Origin: Chryseobacterium sp.
GTDB lineage: Bacteria; Bacteroidota; Bacteroidia; Flavobacteriales; Weeksellaceae
Direction: 5' to 3'
Length of the DNA: 64,000 bases
NCBI GenBank assembly: GCA_031286615.1
Contig: JAITUA010000015.1
Span: forward strand, 186,001-250,000
This document shows, one piece after another, positions 24,652 to 31,560 of the stretch. The translations under genes and the position numbers were made by a program. Under the pieces are notes generated by a model that made no database searches, had not been told where the DNA came from, and saw nothing but the letters and a program-made list of their open reading frames with translations. The stretch's first letter is position 1, and every line of letters starts with the position of its first letter.

Positions 24652-25815
24652 TTAATAGCTCATCTCTACAATCTTATAAGCATCTTGCGGAGTTAATTTT
24701 TTGTATTCTCCAAGACCTAGCCATTTTCTGTCTGTAAAGGCTTTTTCAACCTTTTCAGCTGTTCCTTTAAAGTCTTCTGTGTACTCAGAAAGTTTGGTTT
24801 TGATATGAAGGCTGTGGAAGAATTCTTCCAATTTTCTGATCCCCAGTTCTGCTTTTTCTTCTACAGTTCCGTCTTTTATTCCCCAGACTCTCTCCGCATA
24901 TTGTGCCAGTTTTCCTTTTTTGTCATCAAAATTGTAACGGTAGTGGGATGGAGCGATAATTGCCAGCGTTCTTGCGTGATCAATACCGAAATAAGCCGTC
25001 AGCTCATGCCCCATAGCATGTACTGCCCAGTCTGTAATCACTCCTTTTTGAATCAGTCCGTTCAGAGCCATTGTACAGCACCACATAAAGTTTCCGGCAG
25101 CATCATAGTTGAAATCATCGGCCAATACTTTAGGAGCGGTTTCCTGAAGACTGATCAGGATACTTTCAGCAATTCTTTCCTGAAGGTCAGCAGAAGAAGG
25201 AGCAGTCATGTATTGTTCCAACACGTGAGTGTAGGCATCTGTAATTCCGTTCACAATCTGGTTTTTTGGAATTGATCTGACTACTTCTGGATCCAATACA
25301 GAAAACTGTGGGAAAAGCCCGGGGCCTCCTGAAGATAATTTCTCATTAGTTTCTCTTCTTGAAATAACATACCCTGAGTTCATTTCTGAACCGGTTGCAG
25401 GCAGCGTTAAAATACTTCCAAACGGCATTCCTTCTCCTTCAAAAGTTCTTACCGAATTTCTAAGGATATCCCATGGTTCGCCTGCATAATTAGCTGCTGC
25501 AGAGATAAATTTCGTTCCGTCAATTACAGATCCGCCACCAACTGCAAGAAGATAAGTAATATTTTTTTCTTTAATAAAGCTTAAGGCATTGATTAAGATT
25601 TCATATTCAGGATTGGCAGGAACTCCGCCAAACTCATATACTTCATGATCTTTTAAAGCCTCTTTTACCTGATCGTAAACACCATTATTTTTGATGCTTC
25701 CGCCTCCGTAAATCATTAATATTTTGGCGTCTTTAGGGATTTCTTTGGAAATTTTAGCAATTTCACCTTTCCCGAAAAGTATTTTTGTCGGATTTTTAAA
25801 CTCGAAATTAAGCAT
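24652..25815 (-). CDS. Iron-containing alcohol dehydrogenase (YqhD/BdhA-like)
   Basis: A 387-aa group III alcohol dehydrogenase. The NAD(P)-binding loop GGGSVIDG is at about 93-100, and the metal ligands are Asp193 and His197 (ITDAYTH), His266 (HAMGHE) and His280 (GIDHART), matching the spacing of E. coli YqhD. Expected to reduce medium-chain and toxic aldehydes with NADPH in the cytoplasm. It lies next to an HxlR-family regulator on the same strand (113 nt upstream); HxlR proteins often respond to reactive carbonyls or quinones, which would fit, but the control is inferred. Confidence 0.94.
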   Translation of the reverse strand: MLNFEFKNPTKILFGKGEIAKISKEIPKDAKILMIYGGGSIKNNGVYDQVKEALKDHEVYEFGGVPANPEYEILINALSFIKEKNITYLLAVGGGSVIDGTKFISAAANYAGEPWDILRNSVRTFEGEGMPFGSILTLPATGSEMNSGYVISRRETNEKLSSGGPGLFPQFSVLDPEVVRSIPKNQIVNGITDAYTHVLEQYMTAPSSADLQERIAESILISLQETAPKVLADDFNYDAAGNFMWCCTMALNGLIQKGVITDWAVHAMGHELTAYFGIDHARTLAIIAPSHYRYNFDDKKGKLAQYAERVWGIKDGTVEEKAELGIRKLEEFFHSLHIKTKLSEYTEDFKGTAEKVEKAFTDRKWLGLGEYKKLTPQDAYKIVEMSY

Positions 25816-25928
25816 TGTTCTAAATTTATTTTACCCAAATTTACGGAATGGAAAAGGAAAATTGAGTTAACGAAATTTTAAAATTGCTATTATTATATTT
25901 TATGAAAGCTATGGCTGTATGAAGCATA

Positions 25929-26336
25929 TTAAACTTCAGATGAGAGATAGGCTTTAGCTCTTCTGATAAAATCTTCCTTATCCTTTTTAATCTCTTCCAG
26001 TAATTTTTTCCGGTCATCAGGAATAGTGAGGTATTGGTCTCCCCAAAGATTGATTTCAACGATTACCGGAATAAGATCAATACCTTTTTGAGTCAGAAAA
26101 TAAAGAATTTTTAACCTGCTGTCCGGATGATCTTTTTTATCAATAATTCCATTATCCAGAAGACTCTGAAGTCTGGAGGCCAGAATATTGGTGGCAATTT
26201 TTTCATCTGCTTTCAGAAAGTCTCCATAAGTACATTCCTTTTTCAGCATAAGATCTCTTATGATTAGCAAGGACCATTTATCACCCCACATTTCCAGGGA
26301 ACAGCTGATCGGGCAGTCTGATCTTTTTTTACTCAT
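25929..26336 (-). CDS. HxlR-family winged-helix regulator
   Basis: A 135-aa regulator with the HxlR domain: CPISCSLEMWGDKWSLLIIRDL at the N-terminus (two Cys near 8 and 12, the first typically the redox sensor in this family), the recognition region NILASRLQSLLDNGII, and the wing SRLKILYFLTQKG. HxlR proteins are dimers that sense electrophiles, aldehydes or oxidants and repress neighbouring genes. Divergent from lpdA across a 99-nt gap that holds a near-perfect 17-bp inverted repeat over the lpdA promoter, so it probably regulates lpdA and itself. Same strand as the alcohol dehydrogenase gene downstream. Confidence 0.93.
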   Translation of the reverse strand: MSKKRSDCPISCSLEMWGDKWSLLIIRDLMLKKECTYGDFLKADEKIATNILASRLQSLLDNGIIDKKDHPDSRLKILYFLTQKGIDLIPVIVEINLWGDQYLTIPDDRKKLLEEIKKDKEDFIRRAKAYLSSEV

Positions 26337-26356
26337 TTTGTTAATTTAAAAATAAC

Positions 26357-26405
26357 ACTTGCAAAATGAAAGCGTTTATTTTAATTTTGCTTTTATTTTG
26401 CAAGT
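26357..26405. promoter_or_regulatory. Palindromic operator overlapping the lpdA promoter
   Basis: Two 17-bp arms, ACTTGCAAAATGAAAGC (26357-26373) and GCTTTTATTTTGCAAGT (26389-26405), are reverse complements with one mismatch and a 15-nt AT-rich spacer. The lpdA promoter is embedded: TTG at 26359-26361 in the left arm, a 20-nt spacer, TAATTTTG at 26382-26389 touching the right arm. The layout predicts repression by the adjacent HxlR protein; binding is inferred. Confidence 0.75.
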
Positions 26406-26435
26406 AAATTTAATCATAAAAAATTAATAAATCAA

Positions 26436-27836
26436 ATGGATCATTATGACATTGCCGTAATCGGCTCAGGCCCCGGAGGATATGTGGCTGCTATAAGAAG
26501 TGCACAGCTGGGTTATAAAACTGTAATTATAGAAAAGTATGATACGCTGGGAGGAACATGTACCAATGTAGGATGTATTCCAACCAAAGCTTTACTGGAC
26601 AGTACCCATCATTATGCAGAAGCACAACATCAATTCAACGAACATGGGATAAAATTGGACAAGATTGAACTTGATTTCCGGCAAATGTACAGGAGAAAAG
26701 GAGAGGTAGTCTCCAAAAATACCGGAGGTCTCGATTTTTTAATGAATAAAAATAAAATTACCCGACTGAAAGGAACTGCAGGCTTTGTTAATAATTCTAC
26801 TGTGAAAATTATAAACGGATCTGAAACGAAAGAAATTACAGCGCAGCATTATATCATCGCGACAGGATCAAAGCCATCAAGTATCCCGGGAGTGGAAATT
26901 GATAAGAAAAGAATCATTACCTCTACAGAAGCACTGTCTTTACAAGAAAAACCGGAATCCATGGTGATTATTGGCGGTGGAGTAATTGGAGTAGAAATGG
27001 CTTCTATTTTCAACCGCATCGGAACAAAAGTGACCATTCTGGAATATGCTGATTATCTGATTGCCGCGATGGATCACGAACTGGGAAAAAACCTTCAGAA
27101 AATCCTGAAAAAAGAAGGAATTGATATCCGTCTTAATCAGGCTGTTTATAGAACAGAAAATGCGGGTTCCAAAGCTAAAGTGTTTTTTAAAGATAAAAAC
27201 GGAGCAGAAGGAGAGCTAGATGCAGATTATATTTTGGTTGCGGTAGGAAGAAGTCCTTATGTAAAAGGTCTCGGTCTTGAAAATACAGACGTACAGCTTG
27301 ATGAGAGAGGATTTATAAAAGTGGATGACAATAACCGGACATCAGCTTCCAATATCTATGCGATTGGCGATGTTATTGGTGGGGCAATGCTGGCTCATAA
27401 AGCTGAAGAAGAAGGTGTCTTTGTAGCAGAAGCCATTAACGGACAAAAGCGCTACATTCATTACAACCGAATTCCTTCTGTGGTGTATACATGGCCTGAA
27501 GTAGCTTCAGTAGGATATACCGAAGAATATCTGAAAAAAAATAACATCGCTTACAATGTTGGAAAATTCCCGTTTTCTGCAAGTGCAAGGGCCCGGGCTT
27601 CAATGGATATGGAAGGTTTTGCAAAAGTTCTGGTAGATCCGAAATACGGAGAAGTACTGGGAGTTCATATTATTGGGGCTAGAGCAGCAGATTTGATCGC
27701 TCAGGGTGTTATCGCCCAGGAATATGAAGTAACGGCAGAAGATATGTTCCGAATTTCCTATGCCCACCCAACTTATTCCGAAACCTTAAAGGAAGCGTAT
27801 CTCATTGCATCAGGACAGGGAGCGATAAATATATAA
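26436..27836 (+). CDS. lpdA: Dihydrolipoyl dehydrogenase
   Basis: A 466-aa pyridine nucleotide-disulfide oxidoreductase, class I. FAD-binding VIGSGPGGYVAA, redox-active Cys42 and Cys47 (GGTCTNVGC), NAD-binding IIGGGVIGVEMA, the FAD site YAIGDVIGGAMLAHKAE, and the catalytic base His444/Glu449 (HPTYSE). It is the E3 component of 2-oxoacid dehydrogenase complexes, reoxidising lipoyl groups with NAD+. No E1/E2 genes are nearby; placement beside an HxlR regulator instead suggests a stress-linked or alternate E3. Its last 69 nt are duplicated downstream in a 236-bp tandem repeat. Confidence 0.94.
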   Translation: MDHYDIAVIGSGPGGYVAAIRSAQLGYKTVIIEKYDTLGGTCTNVGCIPTKALLDSTHHYAEAQHQFNEHGIKLDKIELDFRQMYRRKGEVVSKNTGGLDFLMNKNKITRLKGTAGFVNNSTVKIINGSETKEITAQHYIIATGSKPSSIPGVEIDKKRIITSTEALSLQEKPESMVIIGGGVIGVEMASIFNRIGTKVTILEYADYLIAAMDHELGKNLQKILKKEGIDIRLNQAVYRTENAGSKAKVFFKDKNGAEGELDADYILVAVGRSPYVKGLGLENTDVQLDERGFIKVDDNNRTSASNIYAIGDVIGGAMLAHKAEEEGVFVAEAINGQKRYIHYNRIPSVVYTWPEVASVGYTEEYLKKNNIAYNVGKFPFSASARARASMDMEGFAKVLVDPKYGEVLGVHIIGARAADLIAQGVIAQEYEVTAEDMFRISYAHPTYSETLKEAYLIASGQGAINI

Positions 27837-28003
27837 ACTGACAGATGAGGAAATTAAACCATTAAGGTTAATGAAGGCAATAAGAATAATTAAGACCATC
27901 TGTGATGGAAAAATGAAGTACATCGCTGAAAAATAGCTTCAGCTATTTCCCTTAACTACTCTTATCATCTTAAAAAATCTTAATGGTTTAAAATATGAGA
28001 TTA
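27768..28003 (+). repeat. 236-bp tandem duplication, first copy
   Basis: Covers the last 69 nt of lpdA including the stop codon, plus the downstream spacer. Inside it an imperfect long hairpin pairs AAACCATTAAGGTT with ATCTTAATGGTTT. The second copy starts exactly 236 nt later with only a handful of differences. Confidence 0.9.
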
Positions 28004-28239
28004 CCAACTTATTCCGAAACCTTGAAGGAAGCGTATCTCATTGCATCAGGACAGGGAGCGATAAATATATAAACCGCCAGATGAGGAAATTAAACCATTA
28101 AGGTTAATGAAGGCAATAAGAATAATTAAGACCATCTGTGATGGAAAAATGAAGCATATCGCTGAAAAATAGCTTTAGCTATTTCCCTTAACGACTCTTA
28201 TCATCTTAAAAAATCTTAATGGTTTAAAATATGAGATTA
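28004..28239 (+). repeat. 236-bp tandem duplication, second copy
   Basis: Repeats 27768-28003 with about eight substitutions (for example CCTTAAAGG to CCTTGAAGG, AACTGACAG to AACCGCCAG). It carries a remnant of the lpdA 3' end. An ATG at 27995 reads in frame into the remnant (26 codons to 28072), probably fortuitously. Together the copies fill most of the 489-nt gap 27837-28325. Confidence 0.9.
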
Positions 28240-28242
28240 TCA

Positions 28243-28315
28243 ATTTTATCGCAGATAAAATCCTTACGCCTTAAAACATAAAGTATATAAAATTGTTTTG
28301 CGTCTTAGCGTTTTC
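28243..28315 (+). repeat. TTTTATCGCAGATAAAA dispersed element, copy B
   Basis: Palindrome TTTTATC GCA GATAAAA, then TCCTTACGCCTTAAAACATA and the ending CGTCTTAGCGTTTTC; nearly the same as 7041-7115. It directly abuts the tandem duplication. Confidence 0.7.
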
Positions 28316-28325
28316 AAAAAAATAA

Positions 28326-28931
28326 TTACAAGGAAGTACAGTTTTCATCCTTTGCATAGATTCCATTACTTTTTGCCTCCAATTTTCCGGTTTTTCTATT
28401 GATTTTAACCAAAAAAGACTCTTTCACAACCGGACAGCCTTTAGACTGCATAAGATACATAGAGATATGACGGTCCTCAATTTTATAAGCTCCGGTAAAA
28501 CGGTTACTCGTATCAACTGAATAACCATACGTTTTTGCCAGTAAAATAGCTTCGGGAAGATTGTCCACAGTTCCGATAAAATCTCTTAGCTGCTGTTCAT
28601 TAGAAAAATAAACAGACCTTTCATTTTTACATGCAAGGATGTATGAAAAGCAGTTGTTGCCCATACATTTCTGGAAAAAACCTTTTTCCGGAACAGGCTC
28701 GTTGATGGTCATAAAATCGGGAGCCTGGCTTTCATAGATTACTGCTTTTTCATAATCAGTGTCATTGCTGAGCACACGCCAGTAGGCATAATCTTTATCA
28801 GGAACAATGAAAGGATAGAGATAATCTACCGTATCAAGGATATCTGGAATTTTTTTATAATCATCAGGAACCTTGATCTGGCCAAAAAGCAGATTGGAAA
28901 AGATCAGGGAAAAAGTGATGATGAGTTTCAT
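28326..28931 (-). CDS. Exported hypothetical protein, 201 aa
   Basis: Not recognised. A signal peptide (LIITFSLIFSNLLFGQ) precedes a mixed alpha/beta domain. Visible: PDDYKKIPDILDTVDYLYP, several paired Cys (KCMGNNC, ACKNE, KGCPVV, ENCTSL), and a KINRKTGKLEAKSNG strand. The Cys content suggests disulfides in the periplasm. Last of five minus-strand genes beginning with a Crp/Fnr regulator; 35-nt gap from the upstream lipoprotein gene. Confidence 0.7.
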   Translation of the reverse strand: MKLIITFSLIFSNLLFGQIKVPDDYKKIPDILDTVDYLYPFIVPDKDYAYWRVLSNDTDYEKAVIYESQAPDFMTINEPVPEKGFFQKCMGNNCFSYILACKNERSVYFSNEQQLRDFIGTVDNLPEAILLAKTYGYSVDTSNRFTGAYKIEDRHISMYLMQSKGCPVVKESFLVKINRKTGKLEAKSNGIYAKDENCTSL

Positions 28932-28966
28932 AGAAAAAGTGTTTTGCAGTGCAAATTTAAAGAGAA

Positions 28967-29371
28967 TTATTCCAATACAATTTTATAATATCCTTTTTCA
29001 TCAGTGACATCAATATTGATGCCCGTAAAAGTCAGTTTATTGATTTGATACCCATCACAAGCTCCTTTGAATTCTGATGACTGTATTGCAAAATCAAGGT
29101 TTTTAATATTAGAATAAAATTTATAGTTTTTTGTTCCGTTATAGGCCCCTACATTTTCTACAATAACCTTGTTGTCTGATGTTTTGGTTAATTGTACATT
29201 AACATTATTTTCATCCTGTACCGTATAGGTGGTCAATGTTCCGTTGGCAATAAGATTTTCATTATTGGAATTTACGAATTCAAAAACGATAGGTAGTGGT
29301 GCGTTATAACAATCTTTTTCACAAGAGATGAACAGAATTGCTAAAAGTAAGAAAGTAAATATTTTTTTCAT
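28967..29371 (-). CDS. Hypothetical lipoprotein, 134 aa
   Basis: Not recognised by family. Lipobox AILFISC gives the lipidated Cys near residue 17, then EKDCYNAP. The body looks like one beta-sandwich domain (IVFEFVNSNNENLIANGTL at the first strands, ending in GYYKIVLE), similar in layout to small Bacteroidota surface lipoproteins. Two further Cys could pair. Fourth gene of the Crp-def unit (36 and 35 nt to its neighbours). Confidence 0.65.
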   Translation of the reverse strand: MKKIFTFLLLAILFISCEKDCYNAPLPIVFEFVNSNNENLIANGTLTTYTVQDENNVNVQLTKTSDNKVIVENVGAYNGTKNYKFYSNIKNLDFAIQSSEFKGACDGYQINKLTFTGINIDVTDEKGYYKIVLE

Positions 29372-29407
29372 GGATTATGGATGTTGTGAAAGTAAAATTA
29401 ATGAAAA

Positions 29408-30079
29408 TTATATTAAACCTGAATTATTAAAACGAGCTCTAAATATTTTCAAGATCTGTGCAAGCTGATAATCTGTGATATCAAAATCATCGATGTTGAT
29501 TTCTATTTTTTTGTTATTATACAATAAATATAAGAATTTGAGACTTGAAGTGTAATCACGGCGATGGTCTTGACCTTTGAAATGTCTAGTAATTATTTTT
29601 TCCTCACTAATATCACTCCATCGCATATGGGGATCAACTCCCAGTTGAATACCTTTATCACTGATTATAATAAATCTCTTTGACTTTTTCTTTATTTCTA
29701 AATAAGAAGCAATTATAAAAATGCTGATGAACAGAGCTATTATGCTAAAAACTTTAGAGTCAGTTAAATGAAAGTGTGTTCTGGAAATGATAAGCCCGAA
29801 AATGGCAACCGCAGGAAAAACAGAATAAGATAATAGAGTAACAATTGTGATCGAAATAGGATATTTGATCTTAATTCTTTCAGGAATATTATCATTATTA
29901 AAACTTATCTTATTTTTTTGATCACAGTATTCTCTGTACAGTAAAATACTATTTACAATGGCTCCGATAAAAAAAATAACAGAAAATAAAGGATATAGCT
30001 TAAAAAAATAAAATCCGGTTAATAAAAATATAATTGCAAAGATAATTAGAAAAACAATCCCGAAATTTAGCTTTATCAT
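29408..30079 (-). CDS. Hypothetical membrane protein, 223 aa
   Basis: Start set to ATG 30079; the longer frame begins with a TTG at 30112 only 2 nt from the upstream stop codon. Four hydrophobic segments in two pairs: FGIVFLIIFAIIFLLTGFY and FSVIFFIGAIVNSILL first, then ISITIVTLLSYSVFPAVAIF and VFSIIALFISIFIIASYLEI after a polar loop. A soluble C-terminal domain of about 90 residues follows (ISDKGIQLG, MRWSDISEEKI), resembling PH-like domains of small membrane proteins, as inference only. Third gene of the unit. Confidence 0.65.
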   Translation of the reverse strand: MIKLNFGIVFLIIFAIIFLLTGFYFFKLYPLFSVIFFIGAIVNSILLYREYCDQKNKISFNNDNIPERIKIKYPISITIVTLLSYSVFPAVAIFGLIISRTHFHLTDSKVFSIIALFISIFIIASYLEIKKKSKRFIIISDKGIQLGVDPHMRWSDISEEKIITRHFKGQDHRRDYTSSLKFLYLLYNNKKIEINIDDFDITDYQLAQILKIFRARFNNSGLI

Positions 30080-30114
30080 TGAAAAGGATTTGACATATAT
30101 GGTTGGTCTCAAAT

Positions 30115-30696
30115 TTATAAAAACTTCATCGGATATCCCACAGTAATATTCCCATTGATGATTTTTTTAAGCTTAGATTCCATGAGCTTTTTTGCCAAAG
30201 GTTTCAGGCGGTCGGTATATAAAACTCCAAGGGTATGGTCATACTCATGCTGAATGATTCTGGCAGTTAATCCGGTAAACGTTTTAGTATGCTTTATGAA
30301 ATGCTGGTCCAGATACTCAATAGTGATTTCCCAAGGTCTTTTTACCTTTTGAGATAATCCGGGAATACTCAGGCAGCCTTCATAATCTTCCCAGGTTTCT
30401 TCCGAACTGCGTGTGATTTTTGCATTGATAAAAGTTTCTTTAATGCCTTTATCATCTTTCCCGAAATATAAAATCTGATCTTCTGTATCCAGATTTTTAT
30501 ACATGATCTGACTGTCAACAACGAAAAGCTGTAAAGTTTTTCCAATTTGAGGAGAAGCAAGCCCGCAGCCATTGGCATTTTCCATGGTTTCCCACATGTC
30601 GGTTACCAGTTTCTGTATTTCCGGAGAGGTTTCCTTGATCTGTGAGCATTTTTGTTTTAAAACATGGTTGCCGTAGGCCAGAATAGATAAATTCAT
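30115..30696 (-). CDS. def: Peptide deformylase (probable second copy)
   Basis: A 193-aa enzyme with start moved to ATG 30696 because the longer frame uses a TTG. Motif 1 is GCGLASPQ (43-50), motif 2 EGCLSIP with metal-binding Cys108, and motif 3 QHEYDH with His150, Glu151 and His154. It removes the formyl group from nascent proteins. Divergence from the canonical GxGLAAPQ and its place among envelope unknowns behind a Crp/Fnr regulator suggest this is a secondary paralogue; the main def gene is not in this window. Gap of 56 nt to the regulator upstream. Confidence 0.88.
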   Translation of the reverse strand: MNLSILAYGNHVLKQKCSQIKETSPEIQKLVTDMWETMENANGCGLASPQIGKTLQLFVVDSQIMYKNLDTEDQILYFGKDDKGIKETFINAKITRSSEETWEDYEGCLSIPGLSQKVKRPWEITIEYLDQHFIKHTKTFTGLTARIIQHEYDHTLGVLYTDRLKPLAKKLMESKLKKIINGNITVGYPMKFL

Positions 30697-30752
30697 TGTC
30701 GTATTTTCCTGCAAAGTTCTGCAGAAGAGAAAAGATATACAATGAACCTATG

Positions 30753-31319
30753 TTAATTAATCTGTCTGCGGATTCGGCTTAAAGCCTGTGGTGTGATTCC
30801 GATGTAGGAAGCGATATATTTTAAAGGAACACGTTTCAGCATTTCCGGCTGTTCGGTAAATAATTTCAGATAACGTTCTTTGGCATTCAATTTCAGTAAA
30901 GAAAGTTCTCTCTTACTTTTAGCCAGAAACAGTTTTTCAGAAGCAAAACGCCCCAAATGATTTCCTACATTGGTCTGGCTGTAAATTTTCTGAAGATCAT
31001 CATAAGAAATCTGCCATACTACAGTTTCCGTCAAAGCCTGCATCTCATATTCAGAAGGGGTTTGAGTAAGAAAGGAATCATAAGCACAACTGAATTCTTT
31101 CTCAAAACTGAAGCTGAAAGTATAGCCATACTCATCATCAGGAATATAAAATCTTACCAGTCCGGATTCTATAAAGGATAAGTAACTCTCCGTATCACCC
31201 TGCTGGGTAATGACTTCATTTTTAGCATACACTTTTCTGTGAAAATGCCCCGCTATAAACGCCCATTCAGATTCCTGCAGCTTGACGATCTGTTCGTAAT
31301 ATTCTCTGATGTAGCCCAT
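30753..31319 (-). CDS. Crp/Fnr-family transcriptional regulator
   Basis: Start set to ATG 31319, 188 aa, because a TATCTTTGC box lies just upstream (31338-31346) within the longer frame. The N-terminal cyclic-nucleotide-binding-like beta-roll (about 1-115: KNEVITQQGDTESYLSFIESGLVRFYI split here as NEVITQQGD and FIESGLVRFY) lacks an obvious cAMP Arg-Ser pair. The C-terminal HTH reads YIASYIGITPQALSRIRR. This is the common Bacteroidota Crp-like type with unknown effector and no Fe-S Cys. First gene of a five-gene minus-strand unit. Confidence 0.88.
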   Translation of the reverse strand: MGYIREYYEQIVKLQESEWAFIAGHFHRKVYAKNEVITQQGDTESYLSFIESGLVRFYIPDDEYGYTFSFSFEKEFSCAYDSFLTQTPSEYEMQALTETVVWQISYDDLQKIYSQTNVGNHLGRFASEKLFLAKSKRELSLLKLNAKERYLKLFTEQPEMLKRVPLKYIASYIGITPQALSRIRRQIN

Positions 31320-31337
31320 TGGGTTTAGAATTATCTT

Positions 31338-31346
31338 GCAAAGATA
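31338..31346 (-). promoter_or_regulatory. Promoter -7 box for the Crp/Fnr gene
   Basis: TATCTTTGC on the minus strand, 18 nt before the chosen ATG. Lies inside the longer possible reading frame, so it decides the start. Confidence 0.6.
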
Positions 31347-31547
31347 GCGAAATCCGTACAAACCTTTAGAAATCAGTTTAAACATTCTGTTTCGGTAAAC
31401 TGGTTATCATACTTTTTGCAAAAGGAATAATTCGGTGATTAAAAGAAGCCTGAATGAATCAAATCTTCTGAACAAAAATTAATATAAATTTCATTTTCAT
31501 GACCGTATTTTTTGTCATTTATCAATTCAACTCATTCCAAAATCACT

Positions 31548-31555
31548 TACATTTG
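31548..31555 (+). promoter_or_regulatory. Promoter -7 box close to the ppc start codon
   Basis: TACATTTG ends 5 nt before the ATG at 31561, predicting a leaderless or nearly leaderless mRNA. Confidence 0.5.
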
Positions 31556-31560
31556 TTATT

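Noticed and set aside
24805-25275. 156-aa plus-strand ORF
   Set aside because: Antisense shadow of the alcohol dehydrogenase gene.
25841-26059. 72-aa minus-strand ORF overlapping the HxlR gene
   Set aside because: Out-of-frame with the HxlR coding region and lacks any independent support.
27995-28072. In-frame 26-codon ORF from the lpdA remnant in the second tandem copy
   Set aside because: It is a by-product of the duplication junction; no promoter and no sign of selection.
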